The position numbers and the translations under genes are program-made. A DNA stretch of 64,000 nt from Streptomyces sp. NBC_00539 (GTDB lineage: Bacteria > Actinomycetota > Actinomycetes > Streptomycetales > Streptomycetaceae). Positions 35,247 through 43,167 of this stretch are shown here, in pieces. Positions within the stretch are counted from its first letter, which is position 1; the number at the start of each line of letters is the position of its first letter. The DNA is taken from assembly GCF_036346105.1 (NCBI RefSeq), contig NZ_CP107811.1:1240001-1304000 (forward strand). The letters are read 5' to 3'. The notes beneath the pieces are model-generated. The model did no database searches. It saw nothing but the letters and a program-made list of their open reading frames with translations, and had not been told where the DNA came from.

Positions 35247-35873
35247 TCAGTTCAAGTGGTGGGTGTCGTTGAGCGCCCGCACGGTGGCGGTGCCGTCCCC
35301 TTCGTACGTCACCGTCGACAGGGAGGCCGCTGCGACCTCCATGCGGAACAAGGTGTGCGCCGGGGCTCGGAGGGCGAGGCGGACCAAGGTCCTGATGGGG
35401 CCGACGTGGGAGACGACGAGGACCGTGGCTCCGGCGTGGCGGGCCATGAGGCCGTCCCGGACGGCGGCGGCCCTGCGGGCGACCTGTTGCATGGTCTCCC
35501 CCGCGCCCGACGGTGGAACCTCGGGCGAGGCGAGCCATGCGCTCAGGTCGTCCGGGTGGCGTTCGCGGACTTCGGCGAAGGTCAGGCCCTCCCAGGCGCC
35601 GAAGTCCGCTTCCCGCAGATCCCGCTCCACCTGCACGCCCAGGCCCAGGCGCGCGGCCACGGCCCGGGCGGTCTCCCGGCAGCGTCGCATCGGTGACGTG
35701 ACGACCGCCTCGATGCCGCCGCGGTGGGCGAGGGCCTCTGCTACGGCCTGCGCCTGGGCGCGTCCGGCCGGAGAGAGCCCCGGGTCGGACCCTCCGCTGC
35801 CGGAGAGCCGCCGCTGCGGGGTGAGCAGGGTTTCGCCGTGCCGCAGCAGCACGAGCGTCGTCACGTCGCTCAC
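35247..35873 (-). CDS. Histidine phosphatase (phosphoglycerate-mutase fold)
   Basis: 208 residues. The N-terminal LVLLRHGET is the RHG catalytic motif with the phosphorylated His; DFGAWEGLTFAEVRERHP and VLVVSHVGPIRTLVRLAL supply the acid and second His. Members dephosphorylate small metabolites. The GTG start overlaps the TGA of the SRPBCC gene (GTGA). Last gene of the operon; a pathway phosphatase role is inference. Confidence 0.88.
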   Translation of the reverse strand: MSDVTTLVLLRHGETLLTPQRRLSGSGGSDPGLSPAGRAQAQAVAEALAHRGGIEAVVTSPMRRCRETARAVAARLGLGVQVERDLREADFGAWEGLTFAEVRERHPDDLSAWLASPEVPPSGAGETMQQVARRAAAVRDGLMARHAGATVLVVSHVGPIRTLVRLALRAPAHTLFRMEVAAASLSTVTYEGDGTATVRALNDTHHLN

Positions 35874-36349
35874 TTCGCGGTCTTGGCGAAGTGGTCCCGA
35901 ACGGCGTCGGTCTGCTGCTCCATGACGTCGATGATGGCCTCGACCACGTTCAGGTCGGCGTCCTCGGCGATCTCCAGGACCCGCGACCAGTCGAAGAAGC
36001 TGCGGTCCGGCTCGTTGGTGACGGGGAGCACGCGGATGGTGGCCTCGTAGCTGGCGACGCCGCTGGTGGGGGCGATGGCCCGGTAGGACTGGGTCTTGTT
36101 GATCTCGTCCCGGGCGGCGATCTCCTGTTGGACGAGGCGGCCGTTGAGCGTGAGCCGGAAATCGTAGCGGGCCGGGACCGTGTCCACCGAGGCTCCGTCC
36201 ACCCACGTCACGTCCGTGTGGATGTCCAGGTCGCCCGGGGACACGATCTCCAGGATCTGCATGGCGTCGCGGACGGTCGCCCACACGGTGTCCGGGTCGG
36301 CCTCGAGGATGGTGGAGTGGTACATGGTGTGCTTGCGCTGGATCGGCAC
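35870..36349 (-). CDS. SRPBCC (START-like) family protein
   Basis: 159 residues. Opens with MYHSTILEADPDTVWATVRDA, the typical first strand and helix of a polyketide-cyclase/START-like fold, and ends in a long helix (NVVEAIIDVMEQQTDAVRDHF). These proteins bind hydrophobic ligands or catalyse cyclisation and dehydration. Position 4 in the operon, 15 bp after the carbamoyltransferase stop. Confidence 0.75.
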   Translation of the reverse strand: MPIQRKHTMYHSTILEADPDTVWATVRDAMQILEIVSPGDLDIHTDVTWVDGASVDTVPARYDFRLTLNGRLVQQEIAARDEINKTQSYRAIAPTSGVASYEATIRVLPVTNEPDRSFFDWSRVLEIAEDADLNVVEAIIDVMEQQTDAVRDHFAKTAK

Positions 36350-36364
36350 GGGGTGGTCCTTCTT

Positions 36365-38173
36365 CTACTGGTTGACGAGTCCGGTCTTGGTGACGAGGTG
36401 GTTCCCGAGGACCAGGTGGTCGATCTCGGTGCCCATGAAGCAGTTCAGGGCGTCGGTGGGGGTGCACACGATGGGCTCCCCGGCGACGTTGAACGAGGTG
36501 TTGATCAGGCAGGGCGTGTCGGTGAGTTCGATGAACTTCCGCAGCAGGGCCGTGAGCCGTGGGGTTCCCTCGTCCGTCAGCGTCTGGATGCGGGAGGTGC
36601 CGTCCACGTGTACGGCGCCGGGGATGCGGTCCTTGTACTCGTCGCGGACGGGGAAGACGAACGTCATGTACGGGGAGCTGGTCTTGCGCCCCATGTCGAA
36701 GATCTTCGGGGCCTGCTCCTCGAGGACGAGGGGGGCGAACGGGCGGAACGGCTCGCGGTGCTTGACGCGGGTGTTGATGATGTCCTTGATGTCGCCGAAG
36801 CCGGGGTTGGCGATGATGCTGCGGTGCCCCAGCGCGCGCGGCCCGTGCTCGACGCGGCCCTCGAACCAGCCGATGACGACCTTCTCCGTCAGAAGCTTCG
36901 CCACGTGCTCGACGACCTCGTCGTCGTCCAGGCGCGAGACCGTGACCCGGCCGGCGAAGCCCTCGAGGGCCTCCTCGATCGCGGCGTCGTCGTAGGACGG
37001 CCCCAGGTAGGGGGTGATGGGTGCGGCGGCGGCACGGATGTCCGCGGGGTCGGTGCCGGGGTGGTTCAGCCACGCGTGGGCCGCGGCTCCGATGGTGATG
37101 CCGGTGTCGGAGGCACCGAAGCTGACCTGCATGTCCTCGAAGCGGGAACCTTCGAACAGCGGGGTGTTGTTCAGGCAGTTCAGGGCGACGCCGCCTTCGA
37201 ACAACAGCCGGTCGAGATCCGTCCTGTTCTCCAGGTGGCGGACCTGGTGGGCGGTGGCGACGTTCAGCATCTGCTGCGCGGCGGCGGCGACGCGGGCCTT
37301 GTACTCGAGGGTGTCTTCGAAGGGTCCGAAGTACTCCTCGAACAGGGCGTCGTGACTGTGCAGGTCGTCGGTCCGCAGGGGCTTGGTGAAGGTGTAGCGG
37401 CCGTCGTCGTGCAGCGTCAGGAAGTGTTCGAGGAACGGGTTCGGCGTCGGGGGCGCGGTGTACCCGGCCAGGCCCATCACCTTGTACTCGTCGTTGTTGG
37501 GGACGAAGCCGAGGAAGCGGGTGATGCAGGAGAACAAGGTGCCGATGGAGAACTCGGAGCCGGTGACGGAGTCGTCGAAGACGGTGATCCGGCCGTCGCG
37601 GATCTCGCCCGTCAAGGTCGAGAAGCGTTCGGCGCGGCCGTCGCTGACGAGGAACGCGGAGTCCTTCATGCCGGCGAGGTAGTACCCGGTCGTCGCGTGG
37701 GCCAAGTGGTGAGGGACGAAGCGGACCGTGGCCGGGTCGGGGCGGTGCCCGGTGCGGGCCTCGAAGTCGGCGAGGATCGCCTCGTGGCTGACGACCTGGT
37801 CGAACAGGTCGGATATGTTGCCCATGAGTTCGGCCTTCGCGGGCTGGGGCGCCGGCGATCTGCGGATCCCGTCCAGGATCTCGCCCAGTATCTGGCTGGA
37901 CCAGTTCCAGGGGAAGGCGAACAGGTCGACGTCGTCGAACGTGATCCCGGCCTCGTCGAGGCACCAGTCGATCGCACCCTTGGGGAAGTCGGTGGTCTTC
38001 TTCTCCCGGTTGAGGCGTTCTTCCTCCACCGCGGCGACCAGGCGTCCGTCGACCAGGAGTGCGGCGGCGGCGTCGTGGCCCAAGAGGTAGTGCTTGTTGA
38101 TGCCGGTTGCGCCGAGGCGTTCGGAGAAGAACTCCGACACCCGGCTGAAACCATTACATCCCAGAACAATCAC
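36365..38173 (-). CDS. NodU/TobZ-type O-carbamoyltransferase
   Basis: 602 residues, the usual two-domain length. N-terminal Kae1-like ATPase/adenylation half: HDAAAALLVDGRLVAAVEEERLNREK, VRFVPHHLAHATTGYY (metal-binding HH) and GLAGYTAPP. C-terminal half: RVEHGPRALGHRSIIANP, REPFRPFAPLVLEE and CLINTSFNVAGEPIVCTP. Family members make carbamoyl-adenylate from carbamoyl phosphate and transfer the carbamoyl group to a hydroxyl, nearly always in antibiotic or Nod-factor pathways. GTG start with GGAAGGAA upstream. Confidence 0.9.
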   Translation of the reverse strand: MIVLGCNGFSRVSEFFSERLGATGINKHYLLGHDAAAALLVDGRLVAAVEEERLNREKKTTDFPKGAIDWCLDEAGITFDDVDLFAFPWNWSSQILGEILDGIRRSPAPQPAKAELMGNISDLFDQVVSHEAILADFEARTGHRPDPATVRFVPHHLAHATTGYYLAGMKDSAFLVSDGRAERFSTLTGEIRDGRITVFDDSVTGSEFSIGTLFSCITRFLGFVPNNDEYKVMGLAGYTAPPTPNPFLEHFLTLHDDGRYTFTKPLRTDDLHSHDALFEEYFGPFEDTLEYKARVAAAAQQMLNVATAHQVRHLENRTDLDRLLFEGGVALNCLNNTPLFEGSRFEDMQVSFGASDTGITIGAAAHAWLNHPGTDPADIRAAAAPITPYLGPSYDDAAIEEALEGFAGRVTVSRLDDDEVVEHVAKLLTEKVVIGWFEGRVEHGPRALGHRSIIANPGFGDIKDIINTRVKHREPFRPFAPLVLEEQAPKIFDMGRKTSSPYMTFVFPVRDEYKDRIPGAVHVDGTSRIQTLTDEGTPRLTALLRKFIELTDTPCLINTSFNVAGEPIVCTPTDALNCFMGTEIDHLVLGNHLVTKTGLVNQ

Positions 38174-38195
38174 GGCATTCCTTCCCGTTGTGGGG

Positions 38196-39263
38196 CTACT
38201 TGGCGATCAGCAGGTCGCGGAGCTTTTCACCGGCCGCGGGTGCCTGGCACAGGCCCGCACCGGTGAATCCGGCCGCGTACAGGAAGCGGCGGGTGGGGTG
38301 TTGGCCGATGAGGGGGGTGTTGTCGGGGCTGGCGTCGAAGTCGCCGGACCACGCGCGGTGCAGGCCGATGCCGTCCAGGGCGGGGAACAGGCTGCCGAGG
38401 TGGCCTGAGATGCGGCCGAGCCAGTCCTCACGTGCCTCCTCGGCCTTGGGCATGCCCATGGCCAGGAGGATGCGGTCCTTCCACGAGCGGATCCGCAGGC
38501 CGGACGAGGCGTGCATCGTCATGGGCATCTCGCGGTGCGGCGGGGGCGGAACGTCGGTGAACAGCATTTCGATGGCGTGGGGCGTCAGCGGCAGGTCGAC
38601 CGACGCCATGGACGCCACCTCGCCGGACCAGGGGCCGGCCGTGCAGACGATGCTGTCGGCCTTGATCCTGCCCCGCGGGGTGTGGACGGTGTTGTCGTCG
38701 TCGATGCGGGTCACCGGTGTGTGGGTGAACAGGCGGGCGCCGTGATTGCGGGCGCCGGCGGCGTAGCCGCGGACGATGTCGAGGCCGTCCACGTGGTAGG
38801 CCTCGGGGGACCAGGCGGCGGCGAGCACGGCACGTTCGTTGATCAGCGGGTTGAGCTCGGACGCTTCGCGGGCACTGATCAGGCCGACTTGGACGCCCGC
38901 GGCCTGCTGGGCGTGGCGGGTGGCCTCGAAGCCGGCGATCTGCTGTTCGTCGGTGAACAGCACCATGAACCCGAGCCGCTTGAGGGCCAGGGGGGCCGCC
39001 GTGCGGTGGGCGAAGTCGTGGTAGGCGTTCAGGCTGCGCACGGCCATGCGCCCGGTGCCGGGATCGCCCGGGAAATAGGTGCGGACCATGCCCGCGGTGT
39101 GTGCGGACGAGCCGCCGCCGAGGCTTCCGCGTTCCAGCAGTACGGTGTTCACGCCGGCTTCGGCGAGGTGGTGGGCGGCAGAGGTTCCGATCACTCCCCC
39201 GCCGATGACGACGGCGTCGGCGCGGTCGGGAAGGGCGTTCGAGGTCTTCTCGGCTGCGGGCAC
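38196..39263 (-). CDS. FAD-dependent oxidoreductase, DAO/glycine-oxidase family
   Basis: 355 residues. The N-terminal dinucleotide site is ADAVVIGGGVIGTSAAHHLAEAGVNTVLLERGSLGGGSS; the substrate domain includes SPEAYHVDGLDIVRGYAAGA and the C-terminus the FAD-contact DNTPLIGQHPTRRFLYAAGFTGAGLCQAPAAGE. DAO-family flavoenzymes oxidise C-N bonds of primary or secondary amines. The GTG at 39263 starts two bases after the upstream stop, so the gene is coupled to the cucumopine-synthase-like gene. Confidence 0.87.
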   Translation of the reverse strand: MPAAEKTSNALPDRADAVVIGGGVIGTSAAHHLAEAGVNTVLLERGSLGGGSSAHTAGMVRTYFPGDPGTGRMAVRSLNAYHDFAHRTAAPLALKRLGFMVLFTDEQQIAGFEATRHAQQAAGVQVGLISAREASELNPLINERAVLAAAWSPEAYHVDGLDIVRGYAAGARNHGARLFTHTPVTRIDDDNTVHTPRGRIKADSIVCTAGPWSGEVASMASVDLPLTPHAIEMLFTDVPPPPHREMPMTMHASSGLRIRSWKDRILLAMGMPKAEEAREDWLGRISGHLGSLFPALDGIGLHRAWSGDFDASPDNTPLIGQHPTRRFLYAAGFTGAGLCQAPAAGEKLRDLLIAK

Positions 39264-39265
39264 GG

Positions 39266-40225
39266 CTACGCGGCTCCCTCGGCGCCCTGCTGGCGCAGGT
39301 GGTCCCCGGTCTCCCACGGGTACAGCTGCAGGTTCCAGCCGCCGAGGCAGTTGATGTAGAGGGCCATCTGGCTGGTGACGGCGTAGAAGTCGCCGCGGTC
39401 GAGGACGTCGAGGACGTCGAGGAAGCGCTGGGTGAACGCCCACAGCTTCTCCAGGCCGCAGTAGCCCAGGAACTCGGCGGGGACGCCGACCAGGAGGCGG
39501 GTCATGTGGACCAGGGACGCCATGGGCATGTCCTGTACGGCGGCACGGACGAGTCCGCCGTAGGCGGCGTAGCCCAGGGGCCGGGTCTCGCCGTTCACGA
39601 ACAGCAGCGTGGGAAGGACGGTGCCGAAGTTGCCCGCCCGGGAGGGGATGACGCCCTGATGGAGGCCTTCCAGCTCGACCGGGGGCGCGAGCCAGATCTT
39701 CTCGGTCTCGGCGAGGATGTCCGCGATCAGTTGGGCGGCGTCCTCGTTGGCGGCGCGGAGCATCGGGATGCGGTGGCCACCCGGTCCGCCTGCGCGGCGG
39801 ACTTCGGCGACGATCTGCTTCTTGGTGGAGTAGACGGCGTCCCAGATCGCCGCCCCGGCTTCCCGCAGGGCGGGCATGTCTGCTTCACGGATCCGGCCGA
39901 CGGGGGTGGCCGGCATCGGCTCGGTCAGGGTGCCGTACTTGATGCCCAGGTGCTGCAAACCGGAGCAGAACACGGTGCCGTCGGGGGCCTCGCGCCGGTC
40001 GGGGATACGGGTGGCGTGGGGGGTGTGCAGCAGGGTGGGTATCGGCGCCACGTGGTAGAGGTGTTCTCCCGCGATGAGGGCGTGCCCCTGGAGGCTCTGG
40101 TAGGGCAGCGACTCCCACAGGGCGTCGGCGAGCGCCGGGTTGCGGTCGTCGAGATCGGCGGTGACCGTGATGCCCAAGTCGGGCCAGGAGATCGCGATCT
40201 GACGTTCGGACAGCTTCTCGGACAT
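39266..40225 (-). CDS. Cucumopine-synthase-like protein
   Basis: 319 residues. Residues about 8-110 look like the cyclophilin-like DUF3830 fold (AISWPDLGITVTADLDDRNPALADALWESLPYQS ... ALIAGEHLYHVAPIP), and the rest is largely helical, matching the cucumopine synthase C-terminal bundle (YAAYGGLVRAAVQDMPMASL, LGYCGLEKLWAFTQRFLDVLDVLDRGDFYAVTSQMALYINCLGGWNLQLYPW). In Agrobacterium the enzyme joins histidine and 2-oxoglutarate. First gene of the operon, with GGGGAGAA before the ATG. Confidence 0.72.
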   Translation of the reverse strand: MSEKLSERQIAISWPDLGITVTADLDDRNPALADALWESLPYQSLQGHALIAGEHLYHVAPIPTLLHTPHATRIPDRREAPDGTVFCSGLQHLGIKYGTLTEPMPATPVGRIREADMPALREAGAAIWDAVYSTKKQIVAEVRRAGGPGGHRIPMLRAANEDAAQLIADILAETEKIWLAPPVELEGLHQGVIPSRAGNFGTVLPTLLFVNGETRPLGYAAYGGLVRAAVQDMPMASLVHMTRLLVGVPAEFLGYCGLEKLWAFTQRFLDVLDVLDRGDFYAVTSQMALYINCLGGWNLQLYPWETGDHLRQQGAEGAA

Positions 40226-40616
40226 GATTTCTCCCCGTTCGTTGATCCGTCTTGCCCGAGGAGTACATCGTCAACTGGCTTGTTCCAGACAGGCGTTGAA
40301 TACATGAAGCTTGATCATCCCGAGATGTACGTTCCTACGAGAATGACCCCGTCCACATACGAAGCCCCAGCTCAGGCGGCCGTCGGCGCGCGGGCTGCCT
40401 CGGCGCCGTTCGCCAATTCCGCTGCCGGATCAGGCGTGTTGTTCCTTTCGGCCCGCGGCTCGTGGGTGGCGGATAACAACGACCGGATCATCTGGCGGAC
40501 GGCCCTGAGTACGCCGCGTCAGCACGGATCGTCCGGGTGGCTCCATTCGCCCATCGGGTCAGCGCGGGGTCTGCGGCGCGGGCCCTGGAGGCAGCGGCGC
40601 CATCCGAGGGGAGGCG
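40226..40616. other. 391-bp region upstream of the five-gene operon
   Basis: The AT-richer half, 40230-40360, should hold the operon promoter. A plus-strand frame from ATG 40304 (MKLDHPEMYVPTRMTPSTYEA and on) is open past 40700 but has no good ribosome site. The rest may be decayed sequence belonging to the broken phosphatase that follows. Confidence 0.4.
40262..40274 (-). promoter_or_regulatory. TTGAC-GATGTACT motif upstream of the five-gene operon
   Basis: Minus-strand TTGACGATGTACT, 37 bp before the first start. Nearly the same string (TTGACC GATGTACT) forms the -35 region of the xdh promoter, and GATGTACT also lies upstream of guaD. No clear -10 element could be placed. Confidence 0.4.
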
Positions 40617-41289
40617 ATGCTGCCCGCCCCCACGCCGGTCGGGCACCATCGGGCAGCCGTGCGCTACCGGCCTGCCGTGGGCGCGCTGAACGTGTGCGGG
40701 GACTGGTATGACCTGGTCGACCTGCCCGGGGACCGCATCGCGGTCGCCGTCGGCGACGTGGTCGGCCATGGCCTGGGAGCCGCCTGCGTGATGGGGCAGT
40801 TGCGCAGTGCGCTGAGCGCGGCCGCCCGTGTCGCCGACGGCCCGGCCCGGGCCTTGGAAGTCCTGGGGCTGTATGCCCGCCATGTCGAGGGGGCCGAGTC
40901 GACCACGGTGGTGAAGACCTTTGTCGACTGGGACACCCACACGCTCACGTACAGCAGCGCCGGCCATCCGCCGCCTGCTCTGCTACACCCCGACGGCACG
41001 GTGACCTTCCTCGACCAGGCGACCGATCCGCCGCTCGGCGCCCGCCCCGAACACGTCCCGCGGCCGCAGGCCAGTACGGCTTTCGCCGAGGGCGCCACCC
41101 TGGTCATGTACACCGATGGGCTGATCGAGCGCCGCGACGAGGACATCGACGTGAGCCTGGGCCGCCTCGCCGACTCCCTCGTCCGTCATGGGGACACCGG
41201 CCCCGAGGTCCTGGCCGACGCTCCTGTCCGACCTCCTCCCGCCCGGCGGCAGTACCGACGACACCGCGCTGGTCATCATCCGCCTGTGA
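40617..41289 (+). pseudogene. SpoIIE-type phosphatase, truncated and frameshifted
   Basis: The phosphatase core is intact: YRPAVGALNVCGDWYDLVDLPGDRIAVAVGDVVGHG, LTYSSAGHPPPALL and LVMYTDGLIERRDEDID. After about residue 200 (EVLAD) the frame shifts; the expected ending (LLSDLLPPGGSTDDTALVII, stop at 41287-41289) is read in another frame, while the original frame runs on to 41374 as unrelated residues. The N-terminal sensor domain is also missing. Either a true pseudogene or a one-base sequencing error plus an unusually short protein. Confidence 0.7.
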
Positions 41290-41353
41290 CCCGTGCCGTC
41301 GAGAATCACCTCCGTACCGCGGCGGAAGTGCGGGCGGCGGCGGTCTCCACGGT

Positions 41354-41926
41354 TCACGATCCGTCGCTCGGGTGACGGGGCGGATCCTGCTGCCGCCGAC
41401 GGTGCCGGACGGCAGCCACGACGAGCCGGATCCCGAGGCCGAGGACGATCAGGTCGGTGACCATCTGCCCGGTGACAACCAGCCTCGCGGTCTGGGACTT
41501 GGCGGTGATGTCGCCGAAGCCGACGGTGGCGAACACGGTGACGGCGAAGTACAGGCCGTCGGTGTGCGACAGGGGCCCTGCGAAGTTGGCCGGCGACAGC
41601 GCGGCCAGGACGACGTAGGCGGCGGCGAACAGCAGCAGGAAGAAGGGCACGCTGAGGGCCAGGGCCTCGACCGCGCGGACGACCGGGATCGGCGATCGGA
41701 TGATCGTGCGGATCTGGAGGCCGACCAGCACGACGAACGCGACCAGCCCGGCGACCAGGATCGTGACGGCGAACCGTGTGGAGGTGCGGTCCAGGGGAAG
41801 GGCGTAGTAGAGGGCGAGCAGCGCGGCGACCGATGCCATCACCCTCAGCACCATCCACGCGATCCTGCCGGGGGAGAGCCCGGGCACGGACCGGTCGTCG
41901 CGTGCTGTCGTGGCGCGGCCCGTCAT
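41354..41926 (-). CDS. Two-TM potassium-channel-like protein
   Basis: About 190 residues. Hydrophobic helices at residues about 20-40 and 50-70 precede a pore module (VPFFLLLFAAAYVVLAAL, pore loop TDGLYFAVTVFATVGFGDITA, then TGQMVTDLIVLGLGIRLV). The selectivity filter reads TVGFGD, the usual K+ channel filter with Phe for Tyr. The ATG overlaps the upstream gene stop (ATGA). Lacks an RCK domain. Confidence 0.85.
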   Translation of the reverse strand: MTGRATTARDDRSVPGLSPGRIAWMVLRVMASVAALLALYYALPLDRTSTRFAVTILVAGLVAFVVLVGLQIRTIIRSPIPVVRAVEALALSVPFFLLLFAAAYVVLAALSPANFAGPLSHTDGLYFAVTVFATVGFGDITAKSQTARLVVTGQMVTDLIVLGLGIRLVVAAVRHRRRQQDPPRHPSDGS

Positions 41927-42855
41927 GACCTGCGCCGCACCCTGGCGAGGGCGCCCCGGAACGACAGACCGTGCTCCGTCCACACCAGGCCGAGTGCCGC
42001 TCCCAGCACCAGTACCACCCCGATCGCGATGAAGAAGGACATCAACGCGAACACGGTCCCGATCGACCCGTATCGCTCGTTGTAGCTGATGATCACGCCG
42101 GAGAAGATCACCGCGAACACCGCCATCATGCCCACCCAGCAGGCGCCGGTGGCGACGGCGCACGGCAGCAGCCTGCGCCAGGCCATCCTCCCGGCCAGCA
42201 GGAACCACATCGAGAACCAGAAGAAGACGAAGCTCAGCACCGTGTGCGTGACCCAGAACGGCACCCCACCGGTCCCCCGCAGCCCCGGTCCCGCCCCGGA
42301 GACCGCGAACGGCACGCCCACGACCAGTGCCAGCCAGACGAAAGCGCGGAGCGAGTCCGCCGCGCCCCGGGCCCGTACGTCGAACACCCGCTGGTACAAC
42401 TGCTGCACGGCCTTCGCCCCGGCCAGACCGGCCAGGACGAAGAACACCCAGGACAGCCCGTTCACCGCGGCGGAGATGGCGGAGGAAGGGGCGAACAGCT
42501 TTTCGACGTAGGCCGCGGCCTGTTCGTTGAGTCCCATGCGATGCGACAGCGACGACGCCGCCGACTGCCCGGCCAGAGCAGTCACGATCAGGAAGAACGG
42601 CACCGCGCACAGCAGCAGCGTGGAGGCCAGCAACATGGCCTGGCTGAGGAAGTCCACCGCGCCCAGCCGGTGCCACAGGGAATCGGCCCACGATCCGGTG
42701 TACTTCCCCCTCCCCCAGTCGGCCGTCCGCCGCACACGGCCGGCGCCTCCCCGCGCCGCGGACGCACCGTCCGACGCCGGGGGTCCGGCAGCCTCCGACG
42801 ACCGCGCCCCCGGCTCGTCCCCCTCGCTCTTCGGAGTTCTGCTCGAGGCATTCAT
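41923..42855 (-). CDS. YihY/BrkB-family membrane protein
   Basis: 310 residues. After a disordered 45-residue N-terminus come about six transmembrane helices in the YihY pattern: FLSQAMLLASTLLLCAVPFFLIVTALAG, then WVFFVLAGLAGAKAVQQLYQRVFDV and ISYNERYGSIGTVFALMSFFIAIGVVLVLGAAL. The YGSIGTV motif is diagnostic. Function unsettled (inner-membrane integrity or transport). Coupled to the channel gene. Confidence 0.85.
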   Translation of the reverse strand: MNASSRTPKSEGDEPGARSSEAAGPPASDGASAARGGAGRVRRTADWGRGKYTGSWADSLWHRLGAVDFLSQAMLLASTLLLCAVPFFLIVTALAGQSAASSLSHRMGLNEQAAAYVEKLFAPSSAISAAVNGLSWVFFVLAGLAGAKAVQQLYQRVFDVRARGAADSLRAFVWLALVVGVPFAVSGAGPGLRGTGGVPFWVTHTVLSFVFFWFSMWFLLAGRMAWRRLLPCAVATGACWVGMMAVFAVIFSGVIISYNERYGSIGTVFALMSFFIAIGVVLVLGAALGLVWTEHGLSFRGALARVRRRS

Positions 42856-42865
42856 GTTCCTCTCC

Positions 42866-42880
42866 CGGTGATGCGTTCAC
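42866..42880. promoter_or_regulatory. GGTGA-N5-TCACC palindrome in the 42856-43167 gap
   Basis: GGTGA-TGCGT-TCACC, extendable to CCGG...CCGG-like flanks, 11 bp before the BrkB start in a 312-bp gap between divergent genes. A second GGTGA-N5-TCACC lies at 51127-51141. The rest of the gap shows no gene. Confidence 0.4.
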
Positions 42881-43167
42881 CCGGAGGTCGGCGATCGGCT
42901 CGAGCGCGCGGATCCGAGACCCGGCACCCGGCGATCACACCGCCGGCGGCATATGCCCTACCTCCAGCCCTCGGACTCACACCCGACCTTACGGACCCGT
43001 CCGGGCATTCGACATGAACACGTACGCCATTGGTGCGCGACGGGCGAGCCCCGGCCTGCCACGCCCCGGCGGCCCTACTGCTTGCCCCCACTTCGCGCAA
43101 CCGCTTCCAGCGGCTGCCGCGAGGCGGATTTGACTGCCGCGGGGTCTCTGCCAAGGTGGAAAGTGTC

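Noticed and set aside
35247-37964. 905-codon minus-strand frame as one gene
   Set aside because: Only the last 209 codons encode the histidine phosphatase. The rest is the shifted shadow of the SRPBCC and carbamoyltransferase genes.
40304-40711. Divergent plus-strand gene or precursor peptide opposite the five-gene operon
   Set aside because: The frame has no Shine-Dalgarno, soon becomes Arg/Gly-rich and runs into the frameshifted phosphatase. Kept only as a note in the gap entry.
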